Assembly: GCA_030830285.1 (NCBI GenBank)
Contig: JAURNF010000273.1
Coordinates: 1-5,425 of the forward strand
DNA: 5,425 nucleotides
Direction: 5' to 3'
From: Candidatus Kapaibacterium sp.
GTDB taxonomy: Bacteria > Bacteroidota > Ignavibacteria > Kapaibacteriales > Kapaibacteriaceae
A program made the position numbers and the translations under genes. Positions 1 through 5,425 of the stretch are shown one piece after another; positions within the stretch are counted from its first letter, which is position 1, and each line of letters begins with the position of its first letter. The notes beneath the pieces are model-generated. The model saw only the letters and a program-made list of their open reading frames with translations, was not told the DNA's origin and made no database searches.

Positions 1-1938
1 GAAGTCAAGGCAACGGCAGTCCCTGGCACAGTGAGTTTCGGCGCTGGTGTCATCTGTAATCAACAAGCGAAACGCGACTCAACAGTCATTCGCAACAATG
101 GCAATGATGTCATTACGCTTCTACCAGGAACAGCGAAAGCGCCATTCACGATCGTGTCGCCAACTGCAACGACAACGCTTCAGCCGAATGCGCAGCAGGT
201 GGTTGTGTTCCAGTATGATGCGACGGTTGCTGGTACGTTCGCTGAGGTGGCGAAATTCCCATACACAGCAGGTACATGTTCTGATACGCTGCGCGTAAAC
301 CTTAATGCAATCACGTCGGACGTAACAGTCAATCTCTCCTGGACCGATCTCGACATTGGCACACTTAACGGATGTGAAACGGAACGCGACACCGTGTTGA
401 CGATTGAGAATGCGTCACCTGTCGAAGTGAGCTTCACATTCCCTCCATCCGGCGGCGACGTCATCTTCAATCCAGGAGGCACGATTCGCATCCCAGCGAA
501 GTCGAGCGTGACATCGACATGTACGGTTCGTCCTCCCGCACCAGGCGTGTTTGATGTCAGTGGCAAAGCTGTAGTCCAACCATGCAATGTCAGCATCGAC
601 ATGCGAATCCGTGCGGTGAAGAATGGCCTGGCCTTTAGCACTCCATCATCGATCGACTTCGGTGAGCTGTCAGCTTGCACACCATCACCGTCGGCAACCC
701 GAAAGGGCTATGTGACGTTCGAGGGGACAGGCACGGCGTCGGTTGTCTCCGTTACGACGTCCACTGCTATCACGACGACGCTGTCAAACAATCAAGCACT
801 TGCACCTGGTCAGCGCATTGAATTCGACGTTACATGGACACCAACTGCTGATGGCGTTCTGAGCGACAGTATCGTTATCGAGTTTCAGCCATGTGCTGTT
901 CGACAAGTTATTCGTGTGAGCGGCGTGAAGACTACACCATCGATTCGCGCAGAAAATGCTGCGATCGCTCTGGGTGCTGTAGCAGGTAATGCGACGGGCA
1001 CAACACGATTCATCAACGATGGTACCGACACGCTCTTCGTCACAGTTGTTTCCCGCACACCGAATGCCTTCATCATGGATTCACGTCCATCTGGCATCGT
1101 CGAGCTTCTTCCAGGAGCCGTGATCGAAGTTGACTATCGCGTGAACTGTGGCGGCCGTGCTACAATCGCAGATACCATTCAGGCAACCGTCGCGCGACCA
1201 TGCGCACGCGTTGCCACAACGTCGTTCACAGGAACATGTGAAACAACACGCCCTGCATCAAGCACCATGGCAATTGACTCAGTAGCAGTAAAGACGGGTG
1301 ATATCTTCACGGTGCCGATTCGTATTACCTCCTCCGATGGGCTGAATGCCAACAACCTTCGCGCATGGACTGCGAAGGTTACCTACAACCCAACAGTGGT
1401 GGTTGGCTCTGGCACTGGCACGCCAGATTGCTATCAGGCTGGACAGCTTACACCATGTACGATCGATATCGCTGGCACACGTGGTCAAGATTCACTCGGT
1501 GTGATCTATACGCTGAACTTCACAGCGGTTCTGGGGACGTCGGACATGACGATGCTCACATTGACAGACTTTGTGTGGACTGGATCACCGTCAACGCCTG
1601 TCACAACACGCGATGGCAAGGTGATGATCACGGACATCTGTCAAGCTGGAGGCGATCGCCACCTTCGTCCAGAACGTGAGGGCTTTGGCATTAGCGTCTT
1701 CCCTATCCCTGCATCAACGGATCTCACAATCGCTGTTCGCGGCGCTGGTACTGCACCGGCAACATGGACGCTGTCGAACTATGTCGGCGTCGAGGTCGCA
1801 TCTGGAACGATTACTCCTGACGCATCTGGTGTTGGCCAATCAGTGGTCGACGTTCGTACCCTTGGCTCAGGATTGTATCTCCTCACAACGCAAGCGCTGG
1901 GTTCGACGTTCAAGAACTCCATCGTTATTCAACGCTGA
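1..1938 (+). CDS. Secreted Ig-repeat/cohesin-like protein with T9SS C-terminal sorting domain (5'-truncated by window)
   Basis: The frame is open from base 1 to the TGA at 1936-1938, giving 645 visible residues. The true start lies upstream, and the GTG at 31 is probably just an internal valine codon. Residues about 8-413 form four beta-rich units of about 103 residues, each like an Ig/ASH or 'choice-of-anchor' fold (FG..C near the start, P-C near the end). Residues about 418-546 resemble a cohesin fold: V-K-T-G-D-x-F-T-V-P-I, then N-N-L-R-A-W, then T-Y-N-P at 461-464. Residues about 563-645 match the T9SS type A sorting domain: I-S-V-F-P-x-P-A at 564-571, a G-S-G-L-Y turn, and a basic end at K638-R645. 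In that family the tail directs passage through the outer membrane by the Por/T9SS machinery, then removal or anchoring. I infer a cell-surface or secreted structural or adhesive protein. No catalytic motif is visible. The family is recognised; the specific function is not. Confidence 0.9.
   Translation, partial: EVKATAVPGTVSFGAGVICNQQAKRDSTVIRNNGNDVITLLPGTAKAPFTIVSPTATTTLQPNAQQVVVFQYDATVAGTFAEVAKFPYTAGTCSDTLRVNLNAITSDVTVNLSWTDLDIGTLNGCETERDTVLTIENASPVEVSFTFPPSGGDVIFNPGGTIRIPAKSSVTSTCTVRPPAPGVFDVSGKAVVQPCNVSIDMRIRAVKNGLAFSTPSSIDFGELSACTPSPSATRKGYVTFEGTGTASVVSVTTSTAITTTLSNNQALAPGQRIEFDVTWTPTADGVLSDSIVIEFQPCAVRQVIRVSGVKTTPSIRAENAAIALGAVAGNATGTTRFINDGTDTLFVTVVSRTPNAFIMDSRPSGIVELLPGAVIEVDYRVNCGGRATIADTIQATVARPCARVATTSFTGTCETTRPASSTMAIDSVAVKTGDIFTVPIRITSSDGLNANNLRAWTAKVTYNPTVVVGSGTGTPDCYQAGQLTPCTIDIAGTRGQDSLGVIYTLNFTAVLGTSDMTMLTLTDFVWTGSPSTPVTTRDGKVMITDICQAGGDRHLRPEREGFGISVFPIPASTDLTIAVRGAGTAPATWTLSNYVGVEVASGTITPDASGVGQSVVDVRTLGSGLYLLTTQALGSTFKNSIVIQR
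22..1239 (+). repeat. Four tandem ~103-residue Ig-like protein repeats encoded in gene 1
   Basis: Approximate unit bounds are 22-318, 319-627, 628-930 and 931-1239. The repeat shows at protein level and is diverged at DNA level. The late cysteine falls at residues 93, 195, 298 and 401 (counted from base 1), a spacing of 102, 103 and 103. The early cysteine falls at 19, 125 and 226, in contexts G-A-G-V-I-C, G-T-L-N-G-C and G-E-L-S-A-C. In unit 4 the aligned position, G-A-V-A-G-N, carries Asn330 instead. Within units 1-3 the two cysteines are 74, 70 and 72 residues apart, which would suit a disulfide joining the first and last strands of a beta-sandwich. The pairing is inferred. Confidence 0.75.
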
Positions 1939-1939
1939 T

Positions 1940-1944
1940 AAGGA
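1940..1944 (+). promoter_or_regulatory. Ribosome binding site for the 1954 gene, touching the upstream stop codons
   Basis: AAGGA lies nine bases before the ATG at 1954, which is good Shine-Dalgarno spacing and supports that start. It overlaps the TAA (1939-1941) that follows the TGA (1936-1938) of gene 1 in the same frame. Ribosomes finishing gene 1 would therefore stop almost on this site, which fits translational coupling. Confidence 0.65.
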
Positions 1945-1953
1945 CCACACCAC

Positions 1954-2802
1954 ATGAAGATCACACGTATCGCACTCGCTCTCGCCTTGGTTTGTGGTTC
2001 ATTCAGCACAAGCTTCGCACAAGAAACAATGACGCAGCCTCGTCCGGAGCCTACGAAGGCGCCGGAGCCGGCCCCAATGACCGTTGATCAACGCCAGTTC
2101 TCTATCGGCTTGATGGGAGCGTACGGCATGATGGTCAATGGCACGCCGGGTTTTACGCTTCCCACCGTGCCAACATGTTGTGCTTCCTACACATCTACGG
2201 GTGGCGCCGGAGTTCTCGTTGGTGGCGTCGTTGAACTTCCACTTTCATCGTCCCTTGAACTCTCGACACGCGTGCTGTTTCAGTCCGCATCGACGACGTT
2301 TACAACAGACGAGCCAACGACGATTCGCGTCGGCAACACCGTCGAATCAACAACACTTCGCCACACGCTTGAGTCGTCGCAAGGATTTGTGTTTGTCGAG
2401 CCAGTAGCTGCCTATCGTGTTGGGGGTCGACTCGACATTCTGGCTGGTCTGCGCGTAGGCACTGTTCTCTCTGCTACCTATTCACAAGACGAGCGTATTG
2501 CTGATCCAACGCAACCGGTTCGGTTTGAGGATGGCTCGACAATTCGCAACGCAACGAGCGGAGATCTCCCAAACAAGAGCGCTCTGCAAGCTGGTGCGGT
2601 GATTGGGTTGCGCTACTCCCTGCCAATGAATGCCGCCGGCACGATGCAGCTGGTTCCCGAGATCAGCTATTCGCCGATGTTCACAAACCTCGTGTCGGAT
2701 GCTTCATGGACGGTGTCACCCCTGCGAATTGGCGCGTCGATCCTCTTCAGCATCGTGAAGAAGGTTGAGGAAAAATCGCCACTACGCCCCGGCAAGCCGT
2801 AA
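1954..2802 (+). CDS. Exported protein, probable outer-membrane beta-barrel
   Basis: This is a 282-residue protein. It starts with a classic signal peptide: K2 and R5, a hydrophobic Ala/Leu core to about residue 14, and probable cleavage after Ala22 in S-F-A/Q-E. Cys14 and its context do not form a lipobox, so a lipoprotein is unlikely. Residues 29-41 are a Pro/Glu/Ala-rich linker. From about residue 47 the sequence alternates polar and apolar residues with many Gly and aromatic residues, as in small outer-membrane barrels. Examples are the stretch around F49-Y57, the G-V-L-V-G-G-V-V-E-L strand followed by L-E-L-S-T-R-V, the Y-R-V-G-G-R-L-D-I-L-A-G-L-R-V hairpin, and a final strand before the basic tail. 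A Cys75-Cys76 pair sits in the first predicted loop. No OmpA-type peptidoglycan-binding domain follows. The start is set by the Shine-Dalgarno site at 1940-1944. The gap to gene 1 is 15 bases, so the two are probably co-transcribed. A soluble periplasmic beta protein is the alternative; substrate and partner are unknown. Confidence 0.8.
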   Translation: MKITRIALALALVCGSFSTSFAQETMTQPRPEPTKAPEPAPMTVDQRQFSIGLMGAYGMMVNGTPGFTLPTVPTCCASYTSTGGAGVLVGGVVELPLSSSLELSTRVLFQSASTTFTTDEPTTIRVGNTVESTTLRHTLESSQGFVFVEPVAAYRVGGRLDILAGLRVGTVLSATYSQDERIADPTQPVRFEDGSTIRNATSGDLPNKSALQAGAVIGLRYSLPMNAAGTMQLVPEISYSPMFTNLVSDASWTVSPLRIGASILFSIVKKVEEKSPLRPGKP

Positions 2803-2813
2803 CTTTGTCGGCT

Positions 2814-4382
2814 ATGTCCGACCTCACTTCCGAAATCAATCGTCGGCGAACGGTGGCTATCATTAGCCACCCTGACGCCGGCAAGACAACGCTCACAGAA
2901 AAACTTCTGCTGTATTCAGGTGCGATCCACCAAGCAGGAGCTGTGACAGGTGGCAAACACCAGTCGACAACCTCCGACTGGATGGAAATCGAACAGCAGC
3001 GGGGCATCTCTGTTTCGTCAAGCGCAATGCGCGTGGACTACAACGGTCTGTTGCTGAACATCCTCGATACTCCTGGTCACCAGGACTTCTCGGAAGACAC
3101 CTATCGCACACTGATGGCCGTTGATTCGGCCATCATGTTGCTCGACGCTGGTCGCGGCGTTCAGGAACAAACACTCAAGCTGTTCAAGGTCTGTCGCGAT
3201 CGTGGCATTCCTATCATCACGCTCATGAACAAGATGGATCGTCCGTCACGCGATCCACTCGAACTTCTCGACGAGGTCGAGCAAACACTCGGCATCACGG
3301 CAATCCCCCGCACATGGCCAATTGGCAACGGACCCGATTTTCGTGGGATCTTTGATCGTACCGATCAAACGTTGTACGCATTCGAGCGAACGGTTGGTAA
3401 TCGTTATAAGGCGCCTGTTTCGATCGGCGATATTCGAGGTGCGGAACTTCGATCAGCCATTGGCGATATGGCGCATGACAAACTGTTGGAAGATCTTGAG
3501 TTTGTCGATCACGTGATCCCAACCTTCAATCGTGAAGCATATCTCAACGAAGAGTGTACGCCTGTCTATTGGGGATCTGCAATCACGAACTTCGGTATCG
3601 AGCACTTCCTCCAAGCGATCCTTGAGCTTGCTCCAACGCCACAGCCATTCGCAATGTCAACGGGCACGATCGAACCATCGAGCGACGAGTTCGTGGGCTT
3701 CGTGTACAAGGTGCAAGCGAATATGAATAAGGCGCACCGAGATCGCATCTCGTTCTTGCGCATTGTAAGTGGAACGTTCGAGCGCGGAATGTCTGCACAT
3801 CATCCACGCTCGGGTCGCGAAACGAAGTTGACGTATCCGTTTGAAATCTTCGGACGTGAGCGTAAGATTATCGACGTGGCGTATCCAGGCGATGTGATTG
3901 GCTTGACAAACCCCGGACTGTTTCAGGTAGGAGATACGATCACCGAACGATCGAATGCCACGATTCCGTCCTTCCCTCGATTTGCGCCCGAGATCTTCGC
4001 CAAGGTATGGCCTGCAATGGGCTCCTTCTCGAAGTCATTCCGAAAGGGCATCGACCAGCTTCGCGAAGAGGGTGTGATTCAGATCTTCACCGAAGCGGAT
4101 GGAAGCCCCGTACCACTTGTTGGCGTAGTTGGCGAACTCCAAATGGAGCTGTTCGCTTGGCGCATGGAAAACGAGTACAATGAGCAGGTTCGACTAGAGC
4201 GCCTTCCATACACACGCACACGATGGATCATTGGCGATGCGCGTCCGTCCACCAATGCACCCGTGGTGCATGACGACCAAGGTCGGGCTGCGGTATTGTT
4301 CAAGAGCGATTGGGAAATTGACTACGTCGTGCAACGTTCGGAAGGACTTCAACTGTCGGAAAAGCCGCCAGTTGATGCATAG
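2814..4382 (+). CDS. prfC: Peptide chain release factor 3 (RF3, translational GTPase)
   Basis: RF3 is a cytoplasmic GTPase that recycles RF1/RF2 from the ribosome after peptide release. With the ATG start the protein has 522 residues, against 529 in E. coli as I recall it. Numbered from that ATG, the GTPase motifs are P-loop H-P-D-A-G-K-T-T at 19-26, switch I S-D-W-M-E-I-E-Q-Q-R-G-I at 54-65, D-T-P-G-H at 85-89 with the catalytic-type His89, the RF3-like E-D-T-Y-R-T-L at 94-100, and N-K-M-D at 139-142. Domain II begins near residue 291 with V-Y-K-V-Q-A-N-M and H-R-D-R (308-311), both close to E. coli RF3. The C-terminal domain has E-G-V-I-Q-I-F at 419-425 and G-E-L-Q-M-E from 440. These features separate it from EF-G and LepA. 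An in-frame TTG at 2805 would add three residues. I prefer the ATG because it is the stronger codon and the N-terminus then fits the family length; neither has a good Shine-Dalgarno. The gene begins 11 bases after the barrel gene's stop, suggesting coupling. It looks intact. Confidence 0.96.
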   Translation: MSDLTSEINRRRTVAIISHPDAGKTTLTEKLLLYSGAIHQAGAVTGGKHQSTTSDWMEIEQQRGISVSSSAMRVDYNGLLLNILDTPGHQDFSEDTYRTLMAVDSAIMLLDAGRGVQEQTLKLFKVCRDRGIPIITLMNKMDRPSRDPLELLDEVEQTLGITAIPRTWPIGNGPDFRGIFDRTDQTLYAFERTVGNRYKAPVSIGDIRGAELRSAIGDMAHDKLLEDLEFVDHVIPTFNREAYLNEECTPVYWGSAITNFGIEHFLQAILELAPTPQPFAMSTGTIEPSSDEFVGFVYKVQANMNKAHRDRISFLRIVSGTFERGMSAHHPRSGRETKLTYPFEIFGRERKIIDVAYPGDVIGLTNPGLFQVGDTITERSNATIPSFPRFAPEIFAKVWPAMGSFSKSFRKGIDQLREEGVIQIFTEADGSPVPLVGVVGELQMELFAWRMENEYNEQVRLERLPYTRTRWIIGDARPSTNAPVVHDDQGRAAVLFKSDWEIDYVVQRSEGLQLSEKPPVDA

Positions 4383-4422
4383 TTTGTAGCGCTTCGGTAA
4401 CCTACGCAGAAGGCACAGGGGT
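4383..4422 (+). other. Intergenic gap between prfC and the glycine-rich protein gene
   Basis: This 40-base gap is the longest in the window. It carries the AGAAGG ribosome binding site. A possible GTAG/CTAC pairing (about 4386-4389 with 4402-4405) has a four-base stem, a long loop and no following T-run, so it is not a credible terminator. No convincing promoter is seen. Read-through from prfC is therefore possible. Confidence 0.5.
4408..4413 (+). promoter_or_regulatory. Ribosome binding site deciding the start of the 4423 gene
   Basis: AGAAGG lies nine bases before the ATG at 4423. An in-frame TAG at 4387-4389 closes the frame upstream, with no other usual start between it and the ATG. Together with the signal peptide that follows, this fixes the start. 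The AGGGG at 4417-4420 region is too close to the ATG to be the main site. Confidence 0.6.
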
Positions 4423-5425
4423 ATGGTGCACCTTCGGAGAGCGATAGTCGTTGTTGCCACCGCCATCCTAATGGCGGCAGGGCTTTGCGCGCAGACGCCG
4501 ATCGGTGGCATCGTCAACACGTATGCTCGTGTAACTGCTATTCAGACCGTTGACTGTCGCTCCTACGTGATAGTTGATACCGTCGATGGGCTTGCCTCGG
4601 GTGATCGCATTCTCTTGATGCAGATGAAGGGCCCTATCGTAAGCGGATCATACGCCACGCAGTCTGTTGGCCTCACCGAATACGCAGTGATCGATACGAT
4701 TATCGGCACAACGATTTCAACAGTCCATCCGCTGATTCACACCTATGACGTCTCGGGTGCTGTGCAGTGCGTACGTGTGCCTGTATATGACGATGCCGTA
4801 GCAACGATGAACGTGACGGGGAAACCCTGGAATGGTCAGATCGGTGGCGTGATCGCATTCGACGTTCGCGGGACACTCACGATGAATTCGAACATTGTCG
4901 CTGATGGCATTGGGTTTCGAGGTGGGCGAACATGGAATGGTTCAGTCGCCTGCTCTACGAATGTTGCCGATGGAGTTGTGAATTCTCCTGCTGCTGCGAT
5001 GAAGGGTGAGACGTACGTCGACGCATTGCCAACACAGATCTCGGGTCTGGCTCCCCTGTTTACAGGTGGCGGCGGTGGATGCGATCACAACGCAGGCGGT
5101 GGCGGTGGCGGGAATGGTGGTGTTGGCGGTGTAGGAGGCGCACAGTACGAGGGATGCGGTCGTTACTTCGACAACGGTGGTCGCGGCGGGTTGTCTGTGC
5201 AACCGATCATCAATGGTTATCCGCGACTTCTTCTCGGCGGTCGCGGCGGCGCTGGCCACACCAACAACAGCGTCGGCACAGGTGGTGGAAATGGTGGCGG
5301 CATCGTCATCATCCGCTGTCCGTCGATCATCGGCATGGCTCGAACGATTAGTGCGTCGGGTACAACTGCTGTTGATGCTGGGAACGACGGCGCTGGTGGC
5401 GGCGGTGCTGGCGGAACCGTGTTCC
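4423..5425 (+). CDS. Large secreted glycine-rich surface protein (3'-truncated by window)
   Basis: The frame is open from the ATG at 4423 to the window edge: 334 full codons, no stop. The N-terminus is a signal peptide, with R5-R6, a hydrophobic core at 8-21 and likely cleavage after Ala23 in L-C-A/Q-T. Cys22 is preceded by Leu, so this is not a lipobox. Residues about 28-75 (I-V-N-T-Y, then V-T-A-I, then G-D-R-I-L-L-M-Q-M-K-G) resemble the N-terminal module of large Bacteroidota surface proteins that often end in gliding or T9SS sorting domains; this is from memory of the family. A beta-rich stretch follows, with G-V-I-A-F-D-V-R-G and N-S-N-I-V-A-D-G-I-G-F-R-G-G (D161-G168). A glycine-rich region starts at G215 and contains the phrases G-G-G-I-V-I-I-R-C (to C299) and G-A-G-G-G-G-A-G-G-T-V-F at the edge. 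I infer a secreted, probably surface-bound protein whose sorting tail lies outside the window. It follows prfC by 40 bases. Exact function is unknown. Confidence 0.88.
   Translation, partial: MVHLRRAIVVVATAILMAAGLCAQTPIGGIVNTYARVTAIQTVDCRSYVIVDTVDGLASGDRILLMQMKGPIVSGSYATQSVGLTEYAVIDTIIGTTISTVHPLIHTYDVSGAVQCVRVPVYDDAVATMNVTGKPWNGQIGGVIAFDVRGTLTMNSNIVADGIGFRGGRTWNGSVACSTNVADGVVNSPAAAMKGETYVDALPTQISGLAPLFTGGGGGCDHNAGGGGGGNGGVGGVGGAQYEGCGRYFDNGGRGGLSVQPIINGYPRLLLGGRGGAGHTNNSVGTGGGNGGGIVIIRCPSIIGMARTISASGTTAVDAGNDGAGGGGAGGTVF
5065..5139 (+). repeat. Low-complexity glycine-codon tract inside the secreted protein gene
   Basis: This stretch is mostly GGT/GGC codons for a Gly-rich segment broken by Cys220, Asp, His, Asn, Ala and Val. 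Shorter related tracts recur at about 5177-5191, 5236-5255, 5278-5300 and 5392-5416. The tract keeps the reading frame and belongs to the coding sequence; it is not a separate element. Such GGN runs can slip during replication, so length variation between strains is plausible. Confidence 0.7.

Noticed and set aside
31..33. GTG at 31 as the true start of gene 1
   Set aside because: The frame is open to base 1, and the residues before it continue the first beta-rich repeat. There is no signal peptide after it, although the protein has a T9SS tail that requires export.
180..680. 166-codon open frame on the minus strand inside gene 1
   Set aside because: It is antisense to a clear coding region with recognisable repeats. 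Its product has no signal peptide, domain or plausible composition, so it is a shadow frame.
2805..2813. TTG at 2805 as the prfC start
   Set aside because: It adds only three residues, has no Shine-Dalgarno site and uses a rarer codon than the ATG at 2814. It remains possible.
4378..4386. Possible TAnnTTTG promoter element at the prfC stop
   Set aside because: The spacing is one base off the consensus, and no upstream -33 element is present.
4385..4406. Possible hairpin terminator after prfC
   Set aside because: The stem is only about four base pairs, the loop is long and no T-run follows.
4194..4520. 108-codon minus-strand frame across the end of prfC and the start of the next gene
   Set aside because: Both strands cannot easily be coding here, and the plus-strand genes have strong family support. 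The product is low-quality and unrecognisable.
5079..5351. 90-codon plus-strand frame rich in Arg and Trp
   Set aside because: This is the out-of-frame reading of the GGN-rich tract. GGTGG in another frame gives Trp and Arg, which explains the odd composition.
5065..5425. CRISPR array or tandem DNA repeat
   Set aside because: The repeats are irregular GGN codon runs within an intact frame. There are no constant repeat units or spacers.

Overview
This window looks like part of a genome from the Bacteroidota/Chlorobiota (FCB) group. The strongest pointer is the C-terminal type IX secretion (T9SS) sorting domain on the first protein. The last protein adds to this: it is a glycine-rich secreted protein of a kind I associate with gliding and T9SS bacteria. 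Moderate GC content and the repeated-Ig plus T9SS-tail architecture make an Ignavibacteria- or Kapabacteria-like lineage my best guess. That placement is inference and no search was run.

All four genes are on the + strand and tightly packed. (1) 1-1938 is the 3' part of a large exported protein with four Ig/ASH-like repeats, a cohesin-like domain and a T9SS tail. (2) 1954-2802 is a signal-peptide-bearing protein, probably an outer-membrane beta-barrel. (3) 2814-4382 is prfC, peptide chain release factor 3, with all GTPase motifs intact. (4) 4423-5425 is the 5' part of a second large secreted protein with a glycine-rich region; it runs off the right edge. The gaps between genes are 15, 11 and 40 bases, and no convincing terminator lies in any of them, so the group could be one transcription unit.

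Three of the four products are cell-envelope or secreted proteins, and prfC is a housekeeping translation factor embedded among them. Nothing in the sequence shows that prfC works with its neighbours; shared transcription is the simplest link. I found no tRNA, rRNA, CRISPR array, insertion sequence, attachment site or phage gene. The most unusual structure is the roughly 103-residue repeat of gene 1, with a regularly placed cysteine pair that is altered in the last unit. I do not see clear evidence of a new defence or mobile system here.
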